Shown: positions 9,451 through 18,269 of the stretch, piece after piece
How positions within the stretch are numbered: position 1 is the stretch's first letter
How the letters are laid out: every line of letters starts with the position of its first letter
Assembly (NCBI RefSeq): GCF_023016045.1
Contig: NZ_JALKAP010000009.1
Span: 62,001-126,000, forward strand
Source of the DNA: Marinobacter sp. S6332
Lineage (GTDB): Bacteria; Pseudomonadota; Gammaproteobacteria; Pseudomonadales; Oleiphilaceae
DNA: 64,000 nt
Reading direction: 5' to 3'
Notes under the pieces: generated by a model
Databases searched by the model: none
The model's input: only the letters and a program-made list of their open reading frames with translations
What the model was told of the DNA's origin: nothing
Position numbers and translations under genes: made by a program

Positions 9451-10288
9451 AATCGCAGCGATTGAGCGTCTGCTAAGGACTGGAAAAGCCAACGTTAGAC
9501 GCGGCAAAGTCTGGGATCAGATATGCGCAGAGACGGGTGTAGGGCAGGTTATTGGCAAGGAAATTCACTTCACCCCGGAAGAGCGGCAGAGGTTGCGAGA
9601 ATACGCCAAAGCCGAGCATGGGTTAGACCCGCAATATGATTCCCGCGCTGGCGGCCGCATGGCGATGGCCCACCACGACGCCAGCGAAAAGCTCAGCCCG
9701 GATTCGGTCTTCGGTGAGCTGCTTGTATTGGCGACCGCCGGTGCTGCGATTGTAAAGGTGAACGGCAAAAATGCCTCAACTCCTTCGGGTAGTGTGCTCA
9801 GCGTGCGACCGCACTGCCTGGACCTTAAACACCTTCAAACTCAGAATTTGGTCATCATAGAAAATGGTGGTTTGATGCCTTACTGGGCGGATATCAAGCT
9901 TCCGGATTCCCTTGCCAACGCAATCATTCTGTATCGTGGGCACCGGGAAAATGTTCGCTCTGTTGCGGAGATAGTCAGCCATCAGCCCGCAGACAAACTG
10001 GCGTGGTTTTTCGATTTTGATCCTGCGGGGCAATGCCTTGCATTCGATCAGGCAAAAGGCAGTACGCTCGTACCTTCTGGCTGGCGTAAACTTGGTAGGC
10101 ACACGCCTTTTAACCAATCGAAAGTGCACCATAAGCAATGTATAGCGCTACAAAGGCTCAGAAGCCGGGCCACTGGAGAGCTTCTCTCCATTGCTGACCA
10201 CATGGCGAGCGAAGAGCTCGCCTTGATGCAGGAGCATTTGGTTTTACGCTCTGTGCAAATGTCGAAGGTACTTCTAACGGGTTACTAA
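9440..10288 (+). CDS. Wadjet nuclease subunit, Toprim-like (JetD-like)
   Basis: The 282-aa product overlaps the kleisin gene by 11 bp. Its C-terminal half has a Toprim-like pattern: Glu141 in LVIIENGG, then Asp192 and Asp194 in WFFDFDPAG. In Wadjet systems JetD is a topoisomerase VI/Spo11-like Toprim nuclease that cleaves the extruded plasmid loop. The N-terminal part (about 1-70) is helical and would fit a DNA-binding arm. It is shorter than type I JetD, so this is probably a divergent Wadjet subtype. The exact subtype cannot be fixed by eye. Confidence 0.75.
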   Translation: MLAEIAAIERLLRTGKANVRRGKVWDQICAETGVGQVIGKEIHFTPEERQRLREYAKAEHGLDPQYDSRAGGRMAMAHHDASEKLSPDSVFGELLVLATAGAAIVKVNGKNASTPSGSVLSVRPHCLDLKHLQTQNLVIIENGGLMPYWADIKLPDSLANAIILYRGHRENVRSVAEIVSHQPADKLAWFFDFDPAGQCLAFDQAKGSTLVPSGWRKLGRHTPFNQSKVHHKQCIALQRLRSRATGELLSIADHMASEELALMQEHLVLRSVQMSKVLLTGY

Positions 10289-10616
10289 TTTTCAGCCAAA
10301 GCTCAAAGCCTGTCTTTGTATTTTTCAGGCCGCTGCATCGGTTTAGCAGCTTGAATGCATAAGCCAAATAAAATATCACCAAGTTTTACATTGCTCCCCT
10401 TTATCTGCCATTGGTATTGGCTCATCATTACATCGAATTAAATACGTCCCCCGCCAAAGGCGACAATGGATGTCGGTCACGTAAATATCCCCCCAGTCAC
10501 TAAAAGATCGTTACCGCTTTCTGAGTTACGTAGTGTCGACCCTGTGTGTCCAAAGTTTCCCATGAGTGAGTGGTGGATTTTAAAACGGATAACCCATAAC
10601 TAGCGAGAGATCAGTA
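10289..10616. other. Non-coding gap
   Basis: This 328-bp spacer separates the Wadjet operon from the outer-membrane protein gene. It is AT-richer than its flanks. I see no ORF with a ribosome site, no tRNA and no strong hairpin. It presumably holds the Wadjet terminator and the next promoter, but neither is clear. Confidence 0.5.
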
Positions 10617-11165
10617 ATGTTCAAGAAAGCGATTTGTATGGCCGTCTTAGCCACAGCTAGCGCGCAGACAGTTGCGGCAGAACCTGTTGAAGAAAAGCAC
10701 TTTTCTTTAGGTATTGCTTCGTTTGCAACAATTATTAGCGTTGAAATTCCGTATTATGGCACTGAAAGAGACGATTTTTCTGGATTTGGTCTTTTTGGTA
10801 CAGGTGCTGTCAACGATAACCTAGGTTTCCGTTTGTCATATGCGAAGCAAAGTCTTGATGACAACTCAGATCTAAAGCTTGATGTAGTTGAAGGTAGTCT
10901 ACTAGCGGGCACGGGGTTGGCCACGACCGGCTTCAAAGCTTATGGCTCTTTCGGATTTTACAGTGAAACACTCAAAGCGAATGGTGCAAGTGAGGAGCTT
11001 GATTTTAGTGGCGCTATGTTTGGTGGAGGTGTTGGCTATAACTGGAACCCAGTTTCATTGGAGTTCTGGATCAATTTCCGAAGTACTAGTGATTATGAAG
11101 ATCTTTCTGGCGGAGCTGATGTAACTGCTGCATCTGGAGGCTTGGGCTTGTCCGCTCGTTTTTAA
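10617..11165 (+). CDS. YfaZ-like outer membrane beta-barrel protein
   Basis: The 182-aa product has a signal peptide cleaved after about residue 21 (VAAEP). Alternating hydrophobic beta-strands follow, and the protein ends in a terminal aromatic (LGLSARF), a BAM recognition hallmark. The repeated GxGxxxxN pattern (GTGAVNDNLGFRL, GGGVGYNWN) fits small YfaZ/OmpW-size porins. A GCGAGAG ribosome site precedes the ATG. It is monocistronic, with a hairpin just after the stop. The substrate is unknown. Confidence 0.75.
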   Translation: MFKKAICMAVLATASAQTVAAEPVEEKHFSLGIASFATIISVEIPYYGTERDDFSGFGLFGTGAVNDNLGFRLSYAKQSLDDNSDLKLDVVEGSLLAGTGLATTGFKAYGSFGFYSETLKANGASEELDFSGAMFGGGVGYNWNPVSLEFWINFRSTSDYEDLSGGADVTAASGGLGLSARF

Positions 11166-11191
11166 GGTAAATGTGCTCTAATTGCAAAAAA

Positions 11192-11223
11192 ACTTGAATC
11201 CTTAGGAAATCACGGATTCAAGT
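11192..11223. terminator. Terminator hairpin after the YfaZ-like gene
   Basis: A perfect 10-bp stem (ACTTGAATCC / GGATTCAAGT) with a 12-nt loop starts 27 bp after the stop. It is preceded by a run of seven A, which acts as a T-run on the other strand, so it may be bidirectional or better suited to the minus strand. Confidence 0.55.
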
Positions 11224-11384
11224 GTCTATAAAAACGACGCTGGCCCAGAAGCCCGGGCCTGTGTCATTTCTGCCATGCACGATGCTTTTTGGCGTTGCTA
11301 CAGTTTTGCGCCGACCGGGATAGACGTTTTGTCTCGTAGTGGTTGGGCTGGGTTAAACCAACAACTACAAAAAGGGACTGAATC

Positions 11385-12596
11385 GTGAGACCAATCAGAG
11401 TTTCTCTCTTACTACTCATTACGTTGTCATTCAATGTGTTTGCCGGTACTGAGGGCAATGCCCGTGAGGCAGTATTTGTCGGCAATAACTGGGAAGGCAT
11501 GATCGATGTTATTGATGCCGAAACCTATGAAAAGATCAGCCGTATAAATGGCATTCCTGACCGAAGAAAGCGCCTGCGGGAAATAATCTGGCGCCCGGAT
11601 AAGCTATTTTTCTTCCAGATTGTGCGTCATCTGATCGGTGAGGGTAACGACCAATACGTGGATGACATGTACAGCACCCGTGACGGAAAATTGCTTATCG
11701 TCTCCCGCCCCAGCTTTGCGGATGTGGTTGCTATAGACATTGCAACCAACAGGGTTGTCTGGCGCTTTGAGGTTGAGGGGTATCGTTCGGATCATATGGC
11801 TTTGTCGCCTGATGGAACCGAAGTTGCCGTATCTGCTTCCACTGGCAAAGTTGTACATATACTAGACGTTCTTACCGGCAAAGAGCGGGGGCGGTTTCCT
11901 ACAGGAGATTCACCCCACGAAAACGTTTACTCCAAAGATGGCAATAAAATCTATCACGCCAGTATTGGCCACGTATTCACATTGGCCGATAGGGGTGCGC
12001 TCAGGGATATCAAGGGGAATCGTATTTTCAAGGTTGTGAATGCCGATACGCTTGAGGAAATCAAAAGCTTTGATATCAGTGACAAGCTGGCAGAGGCGGG
12101 CTACCCCGGTATGAGCCCGGCGATTCGTCCGATGGCGCACACCGAAGATGAGAAGTTCTTCTATTTTCAGCTTTCATTTTTTCACGGGTTCGTGGAATAC
12201 GATATGGAGAATGACCAAATCACCCGCGTAGCCAACTTGCCTAATTTGGTTCCAAACATGCCTGTTGAGCGCTATGTGAATGATTCTGCCCACCACGGCA
12301 TTTCTATGGGCGGCAACGATGAAAAGCTTTGTGTTGCGGGCACCATGAGCGATTACGTGGCGATTGTTGATCGTGAGAGTTTCGAGTACGAAATTCTGGA
12401 AGGTCTTGGGGAGAAGCCTTACTGGATCACCCGCGATAAATCCGGAGAAAACTGCTTCGTATCCTGGAGTGGCACTGACCAGATATCTGTGATCAACATA
12501 GATCGCGCTGAAGAAGTCGCCCGAATAGATGTTGGTGACCACCCTCAGCGGATTCGTGAAGGTTCGGTTCCGCAAGGCTGGGCCACTGGTTATTAA
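11385..12596 (+). CDS. Secreted YncE/YVTN-type beta-propeller protein
   Basis: The 403-aa product has a signal peptide (LLLLITLSFNVFAG). Repeated propeller blades include IDVIDAETYEKISR, VVAIDIATNRVVWRF, VVHILDVLTGKERGRF and ISVINIDRAEEVARIDVG. YVTN/YncE-like seven-bladed propellers are periplasmic. Some act in amine dehydrogenase or quinoprotein chemistry, and others bind DNA or peptides. No quinone cofactor or heme motif is visible here. It is flanked by hairpins on both sides, so it is probably transcribed alone. Confidence 0.75.
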   Translation: MRPIRVSLLLLITLSFNVFAGTEGNAREAVFVGNNWEGMIDVIDAETYEKISRINGIPDRRKRLREIIWRPDKLFFFQIVRHLIGEGNDQYVDDMYSTRDGKLLIVSRPSFADVVAIDIATNRVVWRFEVEGYRSDHMALSPDGTEVAVSASTGKVVHILDVLTGKERGRFPTGDSPHENVYSKDGNKIYHASIGHVFTLADRGALRDIKGNRIFKVVNADTLEEIKSFDISDKLAEAGYPGMSPAIRPMAHTEDEKFFYFQLSFFHGFVEYDMENDQITRVANLPNLVPNMPVERYVNDSAHHGISMGGNDEKLCVAGTMSDYVAIVDRESFEYEILEGLGEKPYWITRDKSGENCFVSWSGTDQISVINIDRAEEVARIDVGDHPQRIREGSVPQGWATGY

Positions 12597-12610
12597 TTAC
12601 TGAGTTCAGT

Positions 12611-12640
12611 TGCATGGCCTCTTCCATGAGAGGTCATGCA
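12611..12640. terminator. Terminator-like hairpin after the beta-propeller gene
   Basis: Two 12-nt arms (TGCATGGCCTCT / AGAGGTCATGCA) pair with one G-T mismatch around a 6-nt loop, 14 bp after the stop. There is no long T-run. Confidence 0.5.
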
Positions 12641-12774
12641 ATATGCCGCAGCTTGTGGCCATCCTGATATTCTAATCGCAATAAGCTCTTACTAATCTCC
12701 CCGTTTTTATATCGATCCATGCCTGCATTTTGTACAATTTACCAATTGCGACGATATATTGGTGGAATCATGCT

Positions 12775-13173
12775 ATGGAGCGCGTTATCAAACTGTCACA
12801 GGCATGGATTGCCACATTTGCACTGGGAATATTGCTGACAGGCTGTGGCGGTTCTTCTGATCCCACCTATTCAGGTTTGAACTCCCTTGATAGACAAAAA
12901 ACGGCAGTACTGAGCTGGAGTGCCCCAAGGAGCCGGGTAAACGGTGAAGGCATAAGGATGGCCGAGCTGGATAAGTACATCATTCGCTACGGTACAAATG
13001 CCAGCGCTTTGGATAAGGAGATCATTATTGCGGATGCCCAGAAAGACGCGGACATGGTGTACGTGGTGCGCGGTTTAGATGCCGGGGTTTGGTATTTTAC
13101 GATTCTGGTTCAGGACACTGGTGGTTTGCTTAGCGCGCCTTCCGAAATGGTTAGTAAAGGAATTGAATTCTAG
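12775..13173 (+). CDS. Lipoprotein with a fibronectin type III-like domain
   Basis: I chose the ATG at 12775 because it gives a clean lipoprotein signal (MERVIK, hydrophobic stretch, lipobox LLTGC) behind a GGTGG. An upstream in-frame TTG at 12730 would spoil the signal. The mature 100-odd residues look like one Fn3-type beta sandwich (AVLSWSAPRSR, LDKYIIRYG, VRGLDAGVWYFTI). Asp or Gly after the lipobox Cys is the outer-membrane sorting position; here it is Gly, so the outer membrane is likely. The function is unknown, possibly surface binding or scaffold. Confidence 0.7.
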   Translation: MERVIKLSQAWIATFALGILLTGCGGSSDPTYSGLNSLDRQKTAVLSWSAPRSRVNGEGIRMAELDKYIIRYGTNASALDKEIIIADAQKDADMVYVVRGLDAGVWYFTILVQDTGGLLSAPSEMVSKGIEF

Positions 13174-13179
13174 AAAGCC

Positions 13180-13193
13180 TCGGCATCCGCCGA
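13180..13193 (-). terminator. Weak terminator at the end of the CHASE2 operon
   Basis: Read on the minus strand, a 5-bp stem (TCGGC / GCCGA) with a 4-nt loop is followed by GGCTTTCT. It sits between the convergent lipoprotein and histidine kinase genes. Confidence 0.35.
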
Positions 13194-13219
13194 TTGGTTA
13201 CTGTTGCCGCTACTACCGG

Positions 13220-15787
13220 CTAAGGTAAGGGTTCGGCGATCGGAAGTTTAAGCGTGAACGATGCCCCTTCTCCCGGGCGGGAAACAACGTATATCTCGCC
13301 TCGGTGCTTCTCCACCACTGTTTTCACGAACGAAAGCCCCAACCCGGTTCCATGAACGCCCGCCAGCTCACTGCTTTTTTGGCGCCGATATCGGTCAAAT
13401 AGGTAAGGCAGTTCTTCCGGGTCAATCCCCGCACCATCGTCAACAATGGTCAGGCAAGCCTGATGTCCGGCACGAAATACTTGAATACTCACCGCTGAGC
13501 CGGCCGGGCTGTACTGTACGGCGTTGGTTAGCAGGTTGATAACGGCTCTTTCGAGCAGTTCTGCATTTCCCCTTAACCACAAATCCTCTGTACCTTGCAG
13601 TTGTAGGGCAATGTGCTTCTCTACTGCTTGCTCGCTAACGCTGTCACGGGCATTTTCAACAATGGCTAAAAACTCGCATTCGTAAAAGCGGGTTTCGGTG
13701 AGCTGCTCTGCACGGGCCAGCTGCACAAACTCTTCAGCTAGATGGTAGCTTCGTCTGGCTAACCGCCCAAGTTGCTCCAATTGGCTTCGGTCAATGTGAG
13801 TGGGGTCGCGTTTCAGTTGCTCAATAAGTGCCAGTTGAGACACCAGAGGAGAGCGCACATCGTGGGAAATAAAGTCAATCGCCTCCCGGTGCTGGCGCTG
13901 CTGTTCTCTCAGCTCGGATATATCCGAAATATTGGCAATGATGCCGTATTGCACGCTATCGGGGAGGGCGAAGGGGGCAAAATGGATGAGAAAATCCTTA
14001 TCCCGTATTTTTAGATCCACTGTGCGGCTTTGCAGCATCGTAAGCGTTTCAGAAACGGTCTCGTACCAGGGTGGTGTTTCGCGTGGGTCGTGACCCTCTA
14101 AAAGCCGGGTTAGGGGGAGCCCGCCAAGGCTGGGCATGGGTTCGCCAAACCACTCTTCAATGTGGCCGTTGGCGAACCGTATGATGCCAAGTTCATCGGT
14201 CACAATGATGCCATCCGGCATACGCTCGAAACTGCGCCGGATAAATTCCTGCATGTGGTTTAAGCGCTCTGTAGCTACTTTAACCCGTTCAATACGAGCT
14301 GAAATATTCTCGCTGGGGCCAAGCCTTTTTTCGAAGGCTTCTGTGCTTGAGAGCTTAAGGCGCCGCAGGTAGCGTTGCATTGCTTCTAGGTTCAAATTGT
14401 TGGGTAGGATAAGCCCTAAGGTGTAGCAAACGTTGCCACGGTCGAGCCGGATCCAGCTTTGGTTGCCGCTGTGATGCCATAGCCCCGCCTTCAGATTGGC
14501 GGGGACATCCGTCAGGTTCAGGTTTTGGTTCGATAGAATGTCGGCAGCTTCCGTCAGCAGCCAGCCTTGCGGCTGAAACAGTGCTTGGAAGTGTTCAAGG
14601 AGCTGGCTCGCTGGGTGCTTTGCCGGCTCGGGTAGCGCTACTCTGGGGGTGCGCACCAGTTCGTCCAGCTGGCGGTTCAGAAAGTGGTTGGTCATCGCTA
14701 GGCGCATGCCGCTGGCAACAGGAAAGGCGACCAGAGGCATGATCAAAGCGTGAGCCACAGGAAGCCATATATTGAGTGTGTGCAGCAATACTAAATACAG
14801 ACTTAGAATGGCGCCGCCAGCGGTGATGCATGCCAAGAGCGTGCGCGCCGGGCGCACTCGGGGTACCAAGGTAGCCAGAGCCACAAGTGTGATCAAGGCG
14901 AGGGCTATGCCCGTCCATTTCGGGGCTGGGCTGATTAGGCGCTGCTGTTGAATGGCTGAAAGCGTATTGGCGTGGAACTCCACACCAGACATGGGTTGGC
15001 TGAGGCCAGAAAAGGGCGTTGGCAAGATGTCTCCCAACCCGGCTGCCGTGGCGCCAACAAAGACCGTTTTCCCGTGAAAGGCATCGGGTGCCGGTGCCGC
15101 GTTAAGCACATCGCTATAGGAGTAGGTGAATAACGTGCCCGCCCTGCCTGCGAGCGGCACAACCCGGTAATCGTCTCGTACATTTATAAATGCCGGTAAC
15201 CCTTGTGTATCGGGTTCTCGGGGGCTGGCGCCCGAGGCCGCAAGTGCGAGGCTAGGCCATAGTTGGCGCTCCATGCCATTAAATAGGTAAAGCCCTCTGG
15301 CAATGCCATCATAATCCAGCTCAACGTGTGCATGGCCTAGGCGTGACGCTGCTGATATCAAGTTACCGGGAGGTAGCTGCTCGCTTAGCTGCAAACGCGG
15401 GTTTGAGGGTGCCAGATGAATTGGCAGCACTACATCCCCGTGGGCCTGCATAGCGCTTGCGAGCTTGGGATCATCCGTGGAGGGTTCGGTGAACAGAACA
15501 TCGAACACAATGGTTTTTGCGCCAGCTTGATGCAGTTTATGTATCAAGCTTGCGTGGGTTTCGCGAGGCCATGGCCAGCGGCCCTGGCGGGCTAGGCTGA
15601 GATCATCAATAGCCACAATTGCGATGTTCGGAGAGGCAGCAGTGGGGTTGGCTAGTAGGGCAGAATCCAGAAGCCAGTAATCAATTCGCTGCGGTAAGTC
15701 TGTTGTTTCGGCGAGCAAAAATAGGAATAAAAGTGCAAGACCGAGTGTCCATGGGGTCGTTTTTATTGGCAACCAATCCCGGTTCAT
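13220..15787 (-). CDS. CHASE2 domain sensor histidine kinase with PAS
   Basis: The 855-aa product has an N-terminal transmembrane segment (about 14-27) and a periplasmic CHASE2 domain (about 30-285; IAIVAIDDLSLARQGRWPWPR). Three transmembrane helices follow (about 290-375). A PAS domain (about 515-620), a HisKA phosphoacceptor (FISHDVRSPL, H642) and a HATPase_c domain with N, G1 and G2 boxes (NLLTNAVQYS, DDGAGIDP, GTGLGLSFV) complete the kinase. It is the last gene of a three-gene minus-strand unit after the response regulator and FecR/LysM protein. It most likely phosphorylates that regulator. The stimulus is unknown and probably envelope-related. Confidence 0.9.
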   Translation of the reverse strand: MNRDWLPIKTTPWTLGLALLFLFLLAETTDLPQRIDYWLLDSALLANPTAASPNIAIVAIDDLSLARQGRWPWPRETHASLIHKLHQAGAKTIVFDVLFTEPSTDDPKLASAMQAHGDVVLPIHLAPSNPRLQLSEQLPPGNLISAASRLGHAHVELDYDGIARGLYLFNGMERQLWPSLALAASGASPREPDTQGLPAFINVRDDYRVVPLAGRAGTLFTYSYSDVLNAAPAPDAFHGKTVFVGATAAGLGDILPTPFSGLSQPMSGVEFHANTLSAIQQQRLISPAPKWTGIALALITLVALATLVPRVRPARTLLACITAGGAILSLYLVLLHTLNIWLPVAHALIMPLVAFPVASGMRLAMTNHFLNRQLDELVRTPRVALPEPAKHPASQLLEHFQALFQPQGWLLTEAADILSNQNLNLTDVPANLKAGLWHHSGNQSWIRLDRGNVCYTLGLILPNNLNLEAMQRYLRRLKLSSTEAFEKRLGPSENISARIERVKVATERLNHMQEFIRRSFERMPDGIIVTDELGIIRFANGHIEEWFGEPMPSLGGLPLTRLLEGHDPRETPPWYETVSETLTMLQSRTVDLKIRDKDFLIHFAPFALPDSVQYGIIANISDISELREQQRQHREAIDFISHDVRSPLVSQLALIEQLKRDPTHIDRSQLEQLGRLARRSYHLAEEFVQLARAEQLTETRFYECEFLAIVENARDSVSEQAVEKHIALQLQGTEDLWLRGNAELLERAVINLLTNAVQYSPAGSAVSIQVFRAGHQACLTIVDDGAGIDPEELPYLFDRYRRQKSSELAGVHGTGLGLSFVKTVVEKHRGEIYVVSRPGEGASFTLKLPIAEPLP

Positions 15788-15817
15788 GAGTCCTACTTGT
15801 GCGTCAGTTGTTCGATA

Positions 15818-17455
15818 CTATTCTAGATACAGCTCCCTCCCTGGGCCCCAGCGGCTTTCCAGTGGGCCATCGGAAAGCGCTTTCAGGCGCACAAAATACC
15901 GCCTTCCGGGAATAAGACGCAAGGCCGCTGTTGTGTCTGGTAGCGTAGCTTCCTTAATTATATCGTTGAAACTAGGCTCTTCGGAGAGTTGCATGCGGTA
16001 ATTTGCGGCGGTATCAACTTTCTCCCAAAACACCCGAACCTGACTGTCTATGTAGTTAATACTGATAATGCGCACCGGCGGGAGCGTGCCATTTACAACC
16101 AGTTTTCTGGGTTGAGTCGTTGCTACAGAGTTTCCGCCAGCTTCTGTCACTACACGCCAATAGTACTGGCCGGGGCTTAGGGGGCGGGAGGGTAAAGCGG
16201 TGGTTCCTGGCGCCCACTCGCTGGTTGCAACCAAGTCCCTGAAGGCTTCATCTTCCGCAATTTCAACTCGCGCTACTTCGTTCTCGCCCTTGAGCTCCCA
16301 GCGGAATTCCGGCATGTCATCATTCACACTGCCACCATTTTCCGGGGTTAGCAGTTTGGCGGTTCGTGCTTGTAGGTCAACTTCTATGGGCAGTATGCCG
16401 GGCATTCCTGTCATGCCTTGTTGATCGAACGCGGCCAAATGTATCTCATACTGGCCGTTGTCCAAACGGCTTATGTCAAAGCGGTTACCGCTGACTTCGC
16501 GGCTTTCAATCCAACGTCCACTTTCTGTCTCAAAAATATCCAAGCGGTAGGCGCTTGCCGGGCTTGATTTCCAAGTTAGCTCCGCCGGCAGTTGCGAAAG
16601 TACCGGTGGGAGAGGATTTAGCTCGGGCGCCGGCGGCATCTTGCGAATGCTTAGCTTGTTCCCGTTATTGCTGGCAACAGTCGCGCTGTAACCAGCAGGA
16701 ATACGATGGATTTGCTTAGGAGAGCCGAAATCGACAACGCCTTCGGTGACCTGCAGGTGCGTGCCTTCTGGCCCGGCGTGTAATGAAAAAGCTGTACCGC
16801 GCACAGCAGCTACCGCAGATGGGGTCTCGATTTCAAAACGAGCGCCTCCTTCAATCACTGGCTTAACACGAGTGTGTACCTCCCCGCGGTCAAGCCTCAG
16901 GCGCGTATCGACCATGCCGGATTTACCGTACTGGGTTAGTCGATTGAAGATCAATCTGGAATTTGGAGACACGCGCACTTCCGATCCATCAGCCAGCATA
17001 ATAGTCGCGGCGCCAGCAGCTGAGAGCACCTCATCGCCCACTCTTATGAGCGCTTCTTCTGTTAGGATTCTTTTCCGGCCATCAATACCGGATATCAGTT
17101 GAACACTGCCCGAAACCGAGGTGACGCGAGCAGGGTTGGGCTGCCGTTTTAGCCAGGACAATGGAATGCGAATACGGTCGCCTTCCCCAAGAATAGCGGC
17201 GTTTCCAATAGTGTTATATCGCAGGAGTTGAGCTGGGCTGTGCTGTCTAACCAGAAGGTCATTGGCCACTTCCGCAAAGCTCTCGCCGCGTTTCAGAGTA
17301 TAGATCCACTCAGGCACGGTTTCGCCAGCGGAGCTTGCGACGGTTGTTGCTGAGCCGCGGGTAATGGAAAGCTCTGCACCCGCGGGCATGCCCAATGCTA
17401 ACAGCGCTAGCATTAGACACGCTTTGGTAATCGAGGACAAAGAGGGTACTGTCAT
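15818..17455 (-). CDS. Periplasmic LysM-FecR domain protein
   Basis: The 545-aa product has a signal peptide (ALLALGMPAGAE). A LysM-type module follows (about 50-105; YTLKRGESFAEVANDLL). Next is a FecR domain (about 115-250; ADGSEVRVSPNSRLIF, SAVAAVRGTAFSLH). The C-terminal half is Fn3-like repeats (about 280-545; FRWELKGENEVARVEIAED and a second copy). Here the FecR domain is periplasmic rather than the anti-sigma arrangement. The gene overlaps the response regulator by 4 bp and precedes the CHASE2 kinase by 30 bp. The set could sense peptidoglycan, with this protein feeding the kinase. Confidence 0.85.
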   Translation of the reverse strand: MTVPSLSSITKACLMLALLALGMPAGAELSITRGSATTVASSAGETVPEWIYTLKRGESFAEVANDLLVRQHSPAQLLRYNTIGNAAILGEGDRIRIPLSWLKRQPNPARVTSVSGSVQLISGIDGRKRILTEEALIRVGDEVLSAAGAATIMLADGSEVRVSPNSRLIFNRLTQYGKSGMVDTRLRLDRGEVHTRVKPVIEGGARFEIETPSAVAAVRGTAFSLHAGPEGTHLQVTEGVVDFGSPKQIHRIPAGYSATVASNNGNKLSIRKMPPAPELNPLPPVLSQLPAELTWKSSPASAYRLDIFETESGRWIESREVSGNRFDISRLDNGQYEIHLAAFDQQGMTGMPGILPIEVDLQARTAKLLTPENGGSVNDDMPEFRWELKGENEVARVEIAEDEAFRDLVATSEWAPGTTALPSRPLSPGQYYWRVVTEAGGNSVATTQPRKLVVNGTLPPVRIISINYIDSQVRVFWEKVDTAANYRMQLSEEPSFNDIIKEATLPDTTAALRLIPGRRYFVRLKALSDGPLESRWGPGRELYLE

Positions 17456-18156
17456 TCTGTAACTGTTGCCTCGGCTTTCATGGCTTCAAGGCGATATCCG
17501 CGCTGGTAGATTGTCTTTATGCGGAAGCCATTTTCCGGGTTTAGGCCTAATCGACGCCGCAACCGGCTCATATGAGTGTCTACAGTTCGGGTATTGATAT
17601 CTTTTGCCATTCCCCACACTCGCTCCAGAAGCACGTCACGAGTGAGTAACCGGCCCTGATTCTGAAACAGGAATAGCGTTAAATCGAAGTCTTTGTCTGT
17701 CAGCGAGAGTGCTTCACCATGAAGAGTTATGGTTCTTTGCTGCGTATTGACTTCGAAAGGCCCATATTTAAGGACTTCTTTTTCGTTATCCGGGTTAGCG
17801 CGGCGAGCCAGAGCGTTTATACGTGCAACCAGTTCTGCTGCACGGGCAGGCTTTGCAATAAAGTCGTCTGCGCCTGCGTCTAGCGCCTCAACAATGTCGG
17901 CTTCACTGTCTCGCTGGGTGAGGAATACCACAGGAATAGGCCAGTTAATTTGTGCTCTTACGCTCTTTAGCACGTCAATACCGGTCATGTCGGGGATCTG
18001 CCAGTCAAGAATCATCAGGTCGTAACTGCGGTGCAGTGCGGCGCTGATAAAGCTCTGACCCGTAGGAAAGCTGTCGCAGTCGTGCCCACGCTCAGACAAA
18101 ATAGACTGAATGTGCTGCGCCTGTTCCTGTTGGTCTTCAAGCAGAGCAATACGCAT
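17452..18156 (-). CDS. OmpR-family response regulator
   Basis: The 234-aa product has a receiver domain with the acidic pocket E7/D8, phosphoacceptor D51 (MILDWQIPD), T80 and K102 (IAKPA). A C-terminal OmpR winged helix follows (LTDKDFDLTLFLF, RTVDTHMSRLRRRL, TIYQRGYRL). It starts the three-gene minus-strand unit with the FecR/LysM protein and the CHASE2 kinase, its probable cognate kinase. topB lies 113 bp upstream on the same strand, so some read-through is possible. Confidence 0.92.
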   Translation of the reverse strand: MRIALLEDQQEQAQHIQSILSERGHDCDSFPTGQSFISAALHRSYDLMILDWQIPDMTGIDVLKSVRAQINWPIPVVFLTQRDSEADIVEALDAGADDFIAKPARAAELVARINALARRANPDNEKEVLKYGPFEVNTQQRTITLHGEALSLTDKDFDLTLFLFQNQGRLLTRDVLLERVWGMAKDINTRTVDTHMSRLRRRLGLNPENGFRIKTIYQRGYRLEAMKAEATVTE

Positions 18157-18269
18157 TGCGCCTCTCCCGGATTAGATGACTCGTTGCGATTCGGTTTCGC
18201 TGTGTGTGATACAGGATAACCTGCCATATCATGTAATTATCACAAATTGCTCTGCTATATTCAGTGTTG

